This document shows, one piece after another, positions 37,408 through 49,770 of a DNA stretch of 64,000 bases; position 1 is the first letter of the stretch; the number at the start of each line of letters is the position of its first letter. The notes beneath the pieces were generated by a model that saw only the letters and a list, made by a program, of their open reading frames with translations, had not been told where the DNA came from and searched no databases. The position numbers and the translations under genes are program-made. Location of the stretch: assembly GCA_026874595.1 (NCBI GenBank), contig CM049313.1:45538659-45602658 (forward strand), written 5' to 3'. The DNA comes from Sipunculus nudus (lineage: Eukaryota; Annelida; Sipuncula; Golfingiida; Sipunculidae).

Positions 37408-39189
37408 TGGTGGATGTGATTATTTGTGATATAGTGGAAATTGTGCTCTTAATGTTCATTGATCCAATAACCCAGCTCTAACTATAATGTGGCAATGATT
37501 CATTGTTCTTTGACAACGCTGAAAAGCCCATGTATTGTCATAGCTAGAAATATACAGTAATAAATGAATTTCACAAACATAAATCTATAATAAAATAATC
37601 ATAAAAAATACAGAAATTTGCATTGTTAACAAGTGAATATATGGGATTTCTATACGTTTCACCTTCCTTCATTTTATGGATGCAGATTTTTGACAGTGAT
37701 TTACAAATTTTAATATGGCTGATTACAATATTTAAGCACATCAATCATTTTGTTTGTGAATATAACATTGCATGCATATCATTTTTTTATGGTATAGTGC
37801 AGAAATTTGAGTTAAAAGGGTGCTTCCACCTGAATATCCTAAAGGGCACTACCATCACCATGACAAGCAACATATCACACAGTTAACCAAATTTAACTTA
37901 TCCCATTTAATGTGAAGGGAAAGTTTACTTGTTAAATTTAATGCTTTACCTGTAGCGGCACTATAAACCTTTAATCATTCACATACAAGTTCCATTATTG
38001 GGATGCAGGAGGCCTGTTTACTCTGAAAAAGCTGCATTAAGTGAGTGCATCAAGTATAAATTGTTAATGGTATCGCGGATCTATATTTAATGCTCTTTGT
38101 AATGGCTGTGTCAGCTTTTTTGTGGATACAAGGCCTTGCATGGATCAACCAGTTTATAAAAAGTTTTATAATCTTAAACTCTATCATACATGTCATTATT
38201 TATTTAAAAATTATTAAATGTTATGTAGGAAGTGGGGAGAATTTACACTTTATTTTGAGTACTATCCATACCATCTCTGACTGCTTTTGTTTACTACTTT
38301 AGACTTCAATTTGAAGTTCATGCAATTACTTCACACCAAACAGAAAGTATGGTTCAGAACCAAACAGGAGAACACATTTATTCATATCCGGATCAAAGTT
38401 TTTTTGTACTTTCTGGTACCAATTTAATCATTCCAAAATAAAAAATCAGGACATCTTTATGGTATTACCACAAACATCATTTTTCTAAAAGTTTATACAG
38501 CTTTTTCACACAATATATTAAACAACAGTGTAAAATACTGACTGAAGATGTTTTAGCGTTATTTAGCAGCTTCAGGTTGCTGTAATCAAGACTTCAGCCC
38601 TGTGCCCTCCTTGAGTGTAGTTTTGAGATTTTTAAGGGGCCAATAGACGTGATGCCACCAAGCCAAGCAGGAAGCAGCAAGGGACTACCACTGTTTTACC
38701 CGCGCCGGTGACCAAGAATTAAGCCACAGCACCCCCCTGCTGCTGGGCCCAGAGCATACCACATACCGGCACTGGTCCCAGCAGCAGAGACTAGTCAGTC
38801 AAGAGGTCTGAACCTGATAACAAAAGACACTAACAAACGTCACTAAGCCCAGTGTAATATAGTTAGAGTATAAATTTTCTAATTGTTGTCCCTCATAATT
38901 CCAAGGAAAAAGTACTCGTATTAAAGAATATTTCATTTATTTATTTATTCTGCATTTTTTATAGCACAATAATCAACATTTTGATATTGCTCTAGAGTGC
39001 AATAAGAAATTTTAGACATTACTAAGAAAGGCATATGTTAAAATTCTATTACTGTAATGCATACCATACAGACTACTGGCAGCAGTTAAAAATACTAAAC
39101 ACTATATATACACATGTGTAGAGATACATTTATTAAGAGAGACTGCATGAGGAGTCCATTGCTTTAATTTGAAAGTGGCAAGCCATTGC
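37408..39189. other. No recognised gene; one GC-rich island
   Basis: Mostly AT-rich. From about 38,640 to 38,830 there is an unusually GC-rich segment with a strong inverted repeat (see 38,737-38,787). No repeat family is recognised. Confidence 0.4.
38737..38787. other. 11-bp perfect inverted repeat in GC-rich island
   Basis: CTGCTGCTGGG (38,737-38,747) pairs with CCCAGCAGCAG (38,777-38,787) across a 29-nt loop. The surrounding 190 bp is GC-rich and contains no long open frame. Confidence 0.6.
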
Positions 39190-40620
39190 ATAGTTAAGGG
39201 GCTGCTCTATTTAATGTTGTTCACCAAATGTAACCGTCCAGGTTTTGGGCAGTTTCAGTAAACAGAATGCTACCGGTTGATCTTAGGGACTGCATGACCA
39301 GGTGAGTAATTTTGCAAAAGAACCCTAACATAAGCTGGTGATTGTCCATAAAGGGCTTCATGGACCAGCAGTAACAATTATTATTGCAAACTATATCTGA
39401 CAGGTAACCAGTGTAAAGCTTGCAGGTATTGGGTCTCACGATTGCCCACCACAGATCAGTTTTAAAGCATAATTTTGGATTTTCAGCAGTTTGACAATCC
39501 TGACTCAGCTATAGCATGAAGGAGAGTCTAAATCTGAGTAGACAAGTCCTGACATAACTATAGTGCATGCACCAAAGTAAGCTGTGTTCTTGATAAGTAT
39601 GATTGTATCTGACTGATATTTCAGAGGTGCATTAAAAGAGAACATGCAACTAAATACAACATGATCATGTATCATTGAATTGGAAAATCAAATGTTGACC
39701 ACACGCAGGTTACATATAACGACTGCTTTGGATAAATAACAATAGACCCAACATTTATATTAAAGTCTTGTATGAGATGGGCCTTTTTGACTGTTAACGG
39801 TAACATCAAACGGTTTCCATGAAGCAAGTCACTAACTTCATAGAGGCACCCTTCAGTCATGACTACATGTGGTGTTAACAGTATCTTCAGATACCTGAAA
39901 TGAAGCATATACTTTGGAATCATCTGTATATAAATGATTGCTTGATCAGTACTGAATAATCTTTCTCAATGGCTGTATGGCCCACCGATGACCACATGCT
40001 GAGAGTGTCCTGTCAAATATGGCTCAAACCACTAAGACTGTGCCTTAAAATCCGAGCACTGACTCTAAATGAAAAATAAGTGAATTGTGTCACACAGTAT
40101 CTAAAGCAGCTGACACGTCTTTGTGTAGCAACACAAATATAAAGCCACTCGATCTCCAGTGCAGAAGAAATATCACTTTGCACTTTTAAAAGCTGTTTCT
40201 TTGCAGTAGTACCTCTGGTATGCAGATTGATATGGTGTTTGTAAATCAGTTTATACCAGAAAGACATAGTCCACCTGTTTTGCAACAAATCAGTCTAGTA
40301 GTTTTAATATGTAATGAACGCTTGCAACTTGGCAATAAACTCACTGCCTTTCAAGTCCTTGTTTCTCCAGGAGTGGACGAATGATTGAAACTTTGTGATC
40401 GTCAGGCATTTTTTCCGGTCCCCAAAGACTTTTTCACACGGTCACACATATGACAAAGTTCAGAGATACAAGCCTTGATTCAGCAGCCACGTTGGTATAG
40501 GGTCTTGTTCACAATATTTTTAGAAAGAACGTGTAAAGATTTTTACCATATCATTCATGGAATTAGTCCTAAATTCAGTGCATATAAGCCACAAGCTAAC
40601 AGACACTGTGCATGGAGTAT
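39190..40620 (-). pseudogene. Degraded LINE ORF2 (reverse transcriptase), CR1/L2-like
   Basis: Read on the minus strand with several frameshifts and stops, this is the reverse-transcriptase part of a non-LTR retrotransposon. In order it shows DPIPTWLL (40,481-40,504), a segment reading HKVSIIRPLLEKQGLE, a QSAY...ETA block, LLKVQSDIS, a decayed SAALDTV (normally SAAFDTV), YLTGHSQHVVIGG (39,981-40,019), LYTDDSK with the catalytic YADD as YTDD (39,919-39,930), and the thumb-side ALHWLPVRY (39,393-39,419). The stretch between the VVIGG block and YTDD, which normally holds PQGSVLGP, is deleted. In CR1/L2/Jockey-type LINEs this protein copies the element RNA at the target site. Here it is dead. The endonuclease part and the 3' tail are not seen, and the clade is inferred from motif wording. 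Confidence 0.85.
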
Positions 40621-40709
40621 GCTGGGCTGATATGCTATCAGTCAAAATGAAATTAGTGCTTGGTCCTTGCTGAGCATGATATGCATTTTGCTGGCAATGG
40701 ATATGTCAC

Positions 40710-40885
40710 AGTGTAGATGGGAATCCAGTTGAGTGTGGAACTCAACCAGTTGAGACAGGAATTCCCATCTCATCAGTTGAGATGGGGATAGTCACTGCTA
40801 TTCCCATCTCAAATAGTTGAGATGGGAATATTCCAATGTACACTAGTTCACATTGGGATATCCAGAAGTAAACCAGTTCTCTTTG
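40710..40885. repeat. Cluster of adjacent hairpins
   Basis: A near-continuous series of inverted repeats. AGATGGGAAT (40,716) pairs with ATTCCCATCT (about 40,761). TCCCATCTC pairs with GAGATGGGGA just after. TATTCCCATCTCAA pairs perfectly with TTGAGATGGGAATA around a 4-nt ATAG loop (40,799-40,830). ATTCCAATGT pairs with ACATTGGGAT further on. CAGTTGAG recurs in the loops. It lies upstream of the LINE relic; its origin is unknown. Confidence 0.75.
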
Positions 40886-41707
40886 GAATAAGAGTAAGGC
40901 CAAAGGGGACATTAATGTTTATATGAGATTACATTAACTGTTATATGTCATTCATAAAACTGCTTCTGTTTACTGACAAGGGAGTTTGTTCATCAGCAAT
41001 TATCATGCAATTATGAGTCTCTTCTAACTTGCAAACAGAAATCAATTTTCATCCAGTTCAAATCTCATCAACCGCTCGTTAGAAGAGAACTCATTTAGTA
41101 ATACCGACAGGGCCACAGACATTACATTGGGATATTTTGCTAGAATGGAGACTTTAAACAGATCTGTGCAATCTAATTAAGCCTGCATGTACTTTTGTTT
41201 CTTGAAAGTTAAATAAAACAAAAACATGATTTAATCAGTAAAAGTCTAATTTGATTACTCTCAAGGGATTTAAACATTTCAACTGTTTACTAATTAAAAC
41301 TTTAATTTTATACTGATCAAGTCAAACATTTAACATAGTTGTGCAGTCAAAACTAGTCATATGTAATAAGTAAACATATAGGATTAACCCAGCATACATT
41401 CAAGTGGTTGTTACTGTATACTAGTATTTTAATTCTATTTTACTTATGAAGTAATAATATACTTTTTTGTCCATATGTGCGCTCCTGCAAATATCTATGC
41501 AATGACTGTGACTGGCATAGGTGTAATAGTCAACCACATAATTGTATTTGTTGATGATGATACTATAGTGGTATATGCATACATTTGTCATACAACGTCA
41601 CCTATGACATCCAGGGTTTAGTGTGTATGCAAAATGGCAGCCCCCATGAGTGATTTGAGAAACTGAGAGAAATATAAACCTGTAACCTGTCAGGGTTCAA
41701 AAAGGGC
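40886..41707. other. No recognised feature
   Basis: AT-rich sequence before the minisatellite. Confidence 0.35.
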
Positions 41708-41714
41708 ATGCGGA

Positions 41715-42440
41715 TGAAACACAAAAGTACTCTGGCTGAAGACAGCAACTCCAGGAGAGAATCTAAAATTACTCTGACAGGTGACAGTGACTCCAGGAGA
41801 GAATCTAAAAGTACTCTAGCTGGTGACAGCAACTCCAGGAGAGAATCTAAAATTACTCTGGCTAAAAGTACTCTAGCTGGTGACAGCAACTCCAGGAGAG
41901 AATCTAAAATTACTCTGGCTGATGACAGCACCTCCAGGAGAGAATCTAAAAGTACTCTAGCTGGTGACAGCAACTCCAGGAGAGAATCTAAAATTACTCT
42001 GGCTGATGACAGCACCTCCAGGAGAGAATCTAAAAGTACTCTAGCTGGTGACAGCAACTCCAGGAGAGAATCTAAAATTACTCTGGCTGATGACAGCATC
42101 TCCAGGAGAGAATCTAAAAGTACTCTGGCTTGTGACAGCAACTCCAGGAGAGAATTTAAAAGTTCTCTAGCTGGTGACAGCGACTCCAGGAGAGAATCTA
42201 AAAGTACTCTAGCTGGTGACAGTGACTCCAGGGTAGAATCTAAAAGTACTCTGGCTGGTGACAGCAACTCCAGGAGAGAATCTAAAAGTTCTCTAGCTGG
42301 TGACAGTGACTCCAGGAGTGAATCTAAAAGTACTCTAGCTGATGACAGTGACTCCAGGAGAGAATCTAAAAGTTGACAGCGTTGACAGTGTCTCAAGGCG
42401 AGAATCTAAAAGTACTCTAGCTGGTGACAGTGACTCCAGT
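41715..42440 (+). repeat. 42-bp minisatellite, ~16 units, open on both strands
   Basis: Fifteen full units and a partial one of a 42-bp repeat, plus one short remnant near 41,865. Plus-strand translation gives TLAGDSNSRRESKS-type 14-residue units over 222 codons (41,708-42,376). The minus strand is open for 264 codons (41,602-42,396) with LLDSLLESLSPARE-type units. Units 4 to 9 alternate in pairs (AGDSN, ADDST), an 84-bp higher-order period. After 42,363 the plus frame shifts. A period divisible by three makes long frames trivial, so I call it a repeat and not a gene. Confidence 0.85.
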
Positions 42441-42814
42441 GACTTATATTGGCTGTTGGACTGTATAAAAGTAATATATTCTAGTGTATATAAACAAAGA
42501 ATATTAAGTCTAGTTTTTTTAAACCAGTGTATATTTCAGGTAGAGAAAGTATGTTATACTCTTTTAACTTTTCAACATTTTTTACATCAGCAGGAATGAA
42601 ATTTGAATAGACCTGTTATATATAGTTAAAGTGTTGATCTGTTAGCTTGAATACCAAGTATTCTTTGACTTTCTCTGATTTTACACACACAAAAAATCTC
42701 TTTCTGTTGTTATGTCTACAATGTTTGCCCTAAAATATTGTCACGGAATTTTTAAATGTTGGTGCAGCTTCACATGAACCTCCTACAAATATCCACATGG
42801 CCAGTCTTATTGTA
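42441..42814. other. No recognised feature
   Basis: AT-rich sequence between the minisatellite and a Helitron. Confidence 0.35.
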
Positions 42815-43631
42815 TCCCCAAACAAAGTCGGGGGATACGTTTTCATACCGGTCCCCCAGCTGCCGCATATAAATCTTGTTGCCACGATAACTCAAAAAAT
42901 ATTTCACAGATCTTTACCAAACTTGGTATATGTATAGATATTAGTGAGAGGACAACGCCTATTATATGGCCTTAACTAGGAGAGTGTCCTTGACCTTGAA
43001 TAGGTCCAATGTAGGGGAAAATCACACTAATTCTTTAATATCTCAAGAAATATTGCATGGAATGATCCCAAAATCAAGTTGATCGAAGATCATGGATAGG
43101 GTTGTCATGTTCCAGAAACTGGTGGCGCCACCTATCATTTTTTACTTGTTTTCACGCCTTTTAATACCCCCCAAATTGCCACTTGACAGTACTCTGAGCA
43201 TTACAGGTCAAAAACTAATGGACAGATTACTTTTATATTATGCATATACATAGATATGGGTTATGGGATAATGTTTATTTCAATTGGCGTCATTACCTTT
43301 CCTATGAGAGTGGCCTTGACCTTGAATATTGCCATAATGGTGAACATCACTCAAATCATTATTATCTTAATAAGGGATGCATGGATTGGTCTAAAAATCA
43401 ACTTGACCAAAGATCTTGGATAGTATTGTCATGTACCGGAAACTGGTGGCGCCACTTGTTATTCTTTTATTTGTTTTAGTGCCTTCAAAACCCCATCATT
43501 TCCACTTAACAGTACTGTGAGCATTATAAGTCAAAAACTAATGGACAGATTTCTTTCATATTATACATATACATAGACCTGGGTTAATGGATGGGGATAC
43601 TATGGCACCTGCGGTGCCAAGAAATATCTAG
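42815..43631 (+). mobile_element. Helitron B1, non-autonomous, 817 bp
   Basis: Starts TCCCCAAACAAAG after an A and ends TCTAG before a T, the canonical Helitron A|T insertion with 5' TC and 3' CTRR. Nine nt before CTAG is the hairpin GGCACC-TGC-GGTGCC (43,604-43,618). The 5' end also folds (TATCCCC/GGGGGATA). The core has about 320-bp units, with GGTGGCGCCACC at 43,121 and a variant at 43,442, and TGACCTTGA at 42,991 and 43,317. It has no Rep/helicase gene and so would need one in trans. Confidence 0.85.
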
Positions 43632-44283
43632 TTTCAAATATATTGCTTCTGAACAAACAGCAGGCTACAAGAACATATTGTCACTTGAAACTTTTGATAT
43701 TTGTTGTATCCTTTCTTTTCTAAGTAAAGGAATCTTGTACCCCTTTGTTACAGGTGGTCTCATTTTTCAACTCTGGTGGCTGTCTATATTTGTATTGAGG
43801 ATGATCTCTGTTCTTTTCTAACAATCTTTCTGGGGAAAAAATCCCATACTTAAAATGAATATTTTCGTTGGATGTTTTAAAACCTACTTTTGACATATAG
43901 ACTTTATGACTGAGTGTGAAATTGCAGAGATCTTTTTCCTTATATATCCCTATCCCTTGGGCAAATCTGCAGCAGACATGCAACTAGTTGCTTTGAATAA
44001 AGTAAAAAAGTAGGATTTTTATCTTGGAATAATTTCATCTTGTTAATTTGTTTCTAAGCTTTCTAAGCTGAATAACATGCAAAGGACATGAAAAAAGATG
44101 GCAGGCTGGTCTTCAATGAAAACCCAGCTCAATCAAGTTGGTATACCCAGCTAAAAGAAATATTATATAATGGTTTTAAACACAAAACAATGAGATTTTA
44201 AGAACTTATTAATGAGTGTCTATCTTACTTGAAAGATGTTTGATTGGCCATGCTGGTCCATCTCATGGAGATATAGAACAAGA
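43632..44283. other. No recognised feature
   Basis: AT-rich spacer. A frame near 43,720-43,983 (minus) has no recognisable domain. Confidence 0.35.
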
Positions 44284-44334
44284 ATACACAGAAAAAGTCG
44301 GATCATACGGGGTGATCCGACTTTTCCTGTGTAT
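44284..44334. other. Strong 22-bp hairpin
   Basis: Arms 44,284-44,305 and 44,313-44,334 are complementary with a single mismatch around a 7-nt loop TACGGGG. The inner stem is AAAAGTCGGATCA/TGATCCGACTTTT. The flanks do not extend the stem. Function unknown. Confidence 0.85.
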
Positions 44335-47300
44335 CTAACTGGTATTTTATGCAAGGCAGACTGAGTGGCACCATATTTCAACATGGCATTACCTTAATAA
44401 GGCCTAAACATGCTAGCTGCAATCTTATTTGAACTGGGAGCAGAATTTTTTATACAATGCATTAGTCAACCTTGGTATGTGTAAAACTTCAGAATTTAAT
44501 TTTCAAACTACTTGCACTTTTTTTTTTAGTGAACCTGTGAGCTCAATGGTATGGCAATATCTGTCGTCTCTCATCCGTCGTCTGTACATTAACCCATCCT
44601 AGCTCAAATACAGCAGGAGCTGGCATCACCAAATTTTATGCAAAAAAAAACCCCGTCATCTAAAGAGAACTGTCCAGCCAAATTGTTCAATATTTCATAG
44701 AAATTAGCCCTGAATCTTAAGCTTGTTCAAATAGTTAAAGTTTGGTCATTTTTGTCCAAGTTATAAGAAGCTGAACTTGGTCGTTTCTTCATAAAAAGCA
44801 TACTGAAATAAAAATGTCAGAAATGGCTGGAGCTTTCATGTTCAAATTGTATGCAAATGTTGGTCACATGAGTCACATATGCAACTGAGGTATTCATTGA
44901 ACCATTTGCATCAACCTTTCTTGTAGGAGTGTCATTGTTCTTCAGTACATTAACCCATAATTTCTCAGGAATAGCAGGATCTAAGTAAAGATTCCCAAAT
45001 GTTATGCAAAAATCTTTCACATATCAAATGTTGTTGGATTGAGCTTTTTGTGGCACCACCTGGATCAACTTACTTTTTATGGGGAAAAAGCTTGATAACT
45101 TTAGCCTCTTTCAGCTTAAAAATATTTTATCATGAAACTGTCAAGCTGAATAGTTCAATTTTTTCACCAGAATTATCCCAAGGCAAGTTTTTTTCAATTG
45201 TATAAGAATAGATTGGTTCATTTACACTTAAGGTAGAGTCATAGAAAGCTGAAGTTGGTCATGTTGCCATTAGTAAGCCTATTTCAAAGCTAGGGGTGCA
45301 ATAGTCTTCTTCTGCAAAGCTGTTGTTTCAACTGCTGTTACATTGCACAAAAAATTATTCTTAGGTGGCCTTCGTTCAAGTTAACTTAAATGATATTTGG
45401 CATAATTATTGGACCTTAAACAATTAAAGGACTTTCAGTAAACAAAGGTGAACATTTTGATAAAAAAAAAATCTTATGAATATGTCAGCTTAAAACAAGG
45501 GACCTATGGGTCACGGCGCTCAGCTGTTATATATGATAAAAAAATATTATTTAGAAATGAGGCACATGCTGGTTTTGTGTGGTAATAAATATAAGCTGTA
45601 TTATGAGTTGTTGTTTAGCTTATGTATGATTTTGATAGTACCTTTGGAGACAGGGAAGAGGACTGATTTCATTTATTTTATTAACAAATGGAGTACTACT
45701 GTAACACAGATTTTGACTTGGTCATATAACTTATAAGCAGAACATATAATATAAGAGTTTAACTATTTATTTAAAAAAATTACAAATATTGTCCCAAATA
45801 AAATTGTTATTTAAAAATAATAAGAGAATCGTATGATTTCTTTAAATGAAATATAACTGAAATGATTATTAAAATAATATTAAAGAATATATTCATGAAT
45901 GCATTCATGAATACATTTTGTAAGTATTTGCACTGGTATTCATATACTTTCATTTTTACCTGAATTCCCATTCTTTATGCAAGAAATTTTATAATGGAGT
46001 ACAAATTCATATTTGTATTTAAATACAATTGCAAAGTATTTGCACCATGTCTGGTATTTATATAGTTTTCACCAAACAATGATGTTGAGAATCCAGAATA
46101 TACAAAATTCGCACATTTAAATAATGATCATAAGTACCTGGTTTTATGGCTTTTATTTATATTAAAAAAAAATAAATGTAATATATTCATTTTGGACTTA
46201 TTTCACATCAATGTACACACTAGACACAGTAGGAATCTAGATTAATATTATTGACTGCATCTTTGTCTATCATTAATTTCCTTCATATGATCCCTAATGA
46301 TTAGTAATGAAAAATATGTTTTACTTTTTTATCATTAAAATTGAACTGAAAATTACTGCATGTTGTTATTTGGAATATGTGACATTCTATCCATCGATAC
46401 AAGATTCTTATATAATAAGTAACTGCAAGTTAATTTCCTGTTATTATAAACTAACAAAGTCCTTTTCTATTTTTCTTCAATTTGTTATTAAAAATCAATA
46501 ACAATTTATTAATTTATTGTTTATTGTTATGTTGTTGGTTAAAACTACTAGATGAGTTTGGTTGGACACCTGGATTAACTGTGGCTGGCCATAAGCTGCC
46601 TGGCTGCCCCAGTGAATGCCTCGCTTCATGCATGCATAATTTGCTGAAAGTTCAACAAGGTCAACATACAGGTGACTCAAGAGGGGCTGGAGAGAACCAA
46701 GGTCTGACATGGTCTCATAAAAACATTAATAAAAGCTTCAATTTTTGGCCAATTTCTTTCAGCTTTCTAAACTAAAAAGCTGAAATCCTTATGTGTGCAT
46801 GATATGAAAATTATATCAACAGTGCTCACAGGAAACAAACTTGCCATGGTCGAAGTTGGGCAAAATTAAGGTACTAATTTTATATTTATACTAATAACTT
46901 ATAAAATTTGAAAAATTCAGAACTAATTTTGGTATTCAATTGAATCTTGATTTAATAATGTTACATCCCTGACAAAAAATCTCTAGCTTCAGCAATCCCC
47001 TTGTTAAGGGAGTAAATATATTTCTTGATTTTTTACAAAGTGCATTATGTTTGGGCCTATAACTTAAAACAATTACGCAATACTGACATCATTTCTGGCA
47101 TGTGCAAAAAGAATGTATAGAAAAATATATATATTATATATGATTAAAGTCAGATCAGTGGTTTTGATATTAGGCAGTCTTGAAGTGTAACAATGGGTTT
47201 TTAATGGAAAAATGAAGTTTTTCATTAATATCTCAAAGGTATTAAGTCCTAGTGACCAAATTCTTGGCATGGTAGGGGATTTTAGAGACATCTAATTGTA

Positions 47301-47789
47301 TGCCAAATTTTAGGAACTGAGAGCTAAAGCTGGGGAGCTGAGCTCTTGCAAACTGCATAACACAAGCTTGATGTAAACAATATGTTACATGGTGCTTGAA
47401 AACTTGAATAAAATCTACAGTTTTTGATCAACTGGTTTCAAATTTTTGGTGTTAACAGACAAAATGCTAACATAAACATGCTGTGAAAATTAAATCCACA
47501 GTACTGATAGGAAAAAAACATGCCATGGTCAAAGTTGGGTTAAATTTAAGGTACCAATAATTTATTTTTGTTAATATTTTAAAAAATTTAAAAGATTTTG
47601 ATCTAATTTTGGGTATACAAATTAATTTTGATTAATTAAAGTTATATAACTGGAAAAAAGTCTATTCCTTTAACAGGTTTTGTGTTAAGTGATCAAATAT
47701 CTTTCCTGATTTTTAGCTCAGCTGACTGAAAGTCATCTGAGCTATAGCGATCACTCTTTGTCCGTCGTCCGTCTGTCCGTCTGTCCGTC

Positions 47790-49765
47790 CGTTAACCAGG
47801 CACAAATCGTAACCGCTGGACCTAGAACCTTGTAACTTGGGATTCTGAGAGGTCCATAAAAAATCTCCTTGGAAACCAGAAATTAGGTCTCTGTTACTAA
47901 TATCCTTCGAGCTATGTGGCCCCAAAGTACCCCCAAGAAAAGTCAAAAATTTCATACAAAAACTTCAATATCTCATTAACTACTTGACTGATGGTCATGA
48001 TTTTTGGCATACATATTGATCATGAGATGTTACATCACTTCCTGCAGACTGGTGGCGCCACCTGTATTTTTCGATTTTTTACGAATTTTTTTCTCTATTT
48101 TTGAGACCTTTAAAAATGTGAACATCTGTTAACAAGGCACAAATCATAAAGACTGGACTTAGAATCTTAATTCTTGACACACTGAGAGGTCCATGAAAAA
48201 TCTCCTTGGAAACCAGAAATTAGGTCTCTGTTACCCATATCCTTTGAGCTATGGGGCCCCAAAGTACCCCCCAGAATAGTAAAAAATTTCATACAAAAAC
48301 TTCAATATCTCAATAACTACATCACTGATGGTCTTCATTTTTGGCATACATATTGATCATGAGATGTTCGATCAGTTCCTGCAGACTGGTGGCGCCACCT
48401 ATACTGTTTGATTTTTTACGATTTTTTCCTCTATTTTTGAGACCTTTGAGGATGCTGTCATCTGTTAGTGTGGCACAAATCATAACGACTGGACCTAGAA
48501 TCTTCATTTTCGACACACTGAGAGACCTATGAAAAGTCTCCATGGAAACCAGAAATTAGGTCTCTGTTACCCATATCCTTCGAGCTATGGGGCCAAAAAT
48601 TACCCCCCAGAATAGTCAAAAATTTCATACAAAAACTTCAATAACTCATTAACTACATCACTGATGGTCATGATTTTCGACATACATATTGATCATGAGA
48701 TGTTTCATCAGTTTGTGCAGACTGGTGGCGCCACCTGTATTTTTCAATGTTCACGAATTGTTTTCTCCATTTTTGAGACCTTTAAGGATGTAGTTATCTG
48801 TCAACAGGGTACAAATCGTAACGACTGGACCTAGAATCTTCGTTCTTGACACACAGGGAGACCCATGATAAGTCTCCATGGAAACCTGAAATTTGGTCTC
48901 TGTTACCCATATCCTTTGAGCTATGGCACTCCAAAGTACAGCTCAGAATAATGGAAAATTTGATACAAAAGCTAAAGTATCTGAACAACTAATGCAGAGA
49001 TAACCATAATTGTTTGCATGGATATTGATCATGGAGTGTTTCATAAGTTTCTGCAGACTGGTGGCACCACCTGTATATGTTCGTTTTTTTTTACGAAATT
49101 TTTCTGTATTTTTGAGACCTTTAAAGATATGAACATCTGTTAACAGGGCACAAATCATAAAAACTGGACCAAGAATCTTCATTCTTGACACACAGGGAGA
49201 CCCATGTAAAGTCTCCATGGAAACTTGAAATTAGGTCTCTGTTACCCATATTCTTTAAGTTGTATGGGTCCAAAATACCCCCCCCCCCCAGAATATTGGA
49301 AAATTTGATACAAAAACTGCAGTATTTCAATAACTACAACACTGATGGTCATGATTTTCGGCATACATATTGATCATGAGCTGTTCATCAGTTTCTGCAG
49401 ACTGGGTGTGCCACCCCTATTTTTTTTTTCAAATTTTTACGAATTTTTTTTCTTTTTTTTGAGACCTTTAAAGATGTGGTTATCTGTCAACAGGGTACAA
49501 ATCGCAACAACTGGACCTAGAATCTTCATTCTTGTCATGCAAGGAGGCCCATGAAAGGTGCCTGTGGAAACTTGAAATTAGGTCTCTGTTACCCATATCC
49601 TTCAAGCTATAGGACTCCAAAGTATCCCTCAGAATAATGGACAATTTGATACAAAAACTGAAGTATCTGAACAACTAATGCAGAGATCACCATGATTTTT
49701 TGCATGGATATTGACCATTAAGTGTTTTTATTAGTTTCTGCAGACTGGTGGAGCCACCTGTATTT
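47790..49765 (+). repeat. Tandem core of ~336-bp units (six copies)
   Basis: The anchor CTGGA within the phrase CTGGACCTAGAATCTT lies at 47,816, 48,153, 48,489, 48,825, 49,164 and 49,511, giving periods of 337, 336, 336, 339 and 347. Each unit contains the palindrome GGTGGCGCCACC (exact at 48,051, 48,388 and 48,724) or a decayed form (49,060, 49,405, 49,747). Late units carry C and T homopolymer expansions (12 C at 49,278-49,289). Confidence 0.9.
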
Positions 49766-49770
49766 TTGTA

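Noticed and set aside
41708-42376. 222-codon open frame as a repeat-protein gene
   Set aside because: The array period is a multiple of three, the opposite strand is open even longer, the frame breaks at a shifted unit, and no exon context or domain is visible.
47790-49765. CRISPR-like or satellite array
   Set aside because: Whole 336-bp units are repeated without spacers and are bounded by transposon termini in a eukaryotic context.
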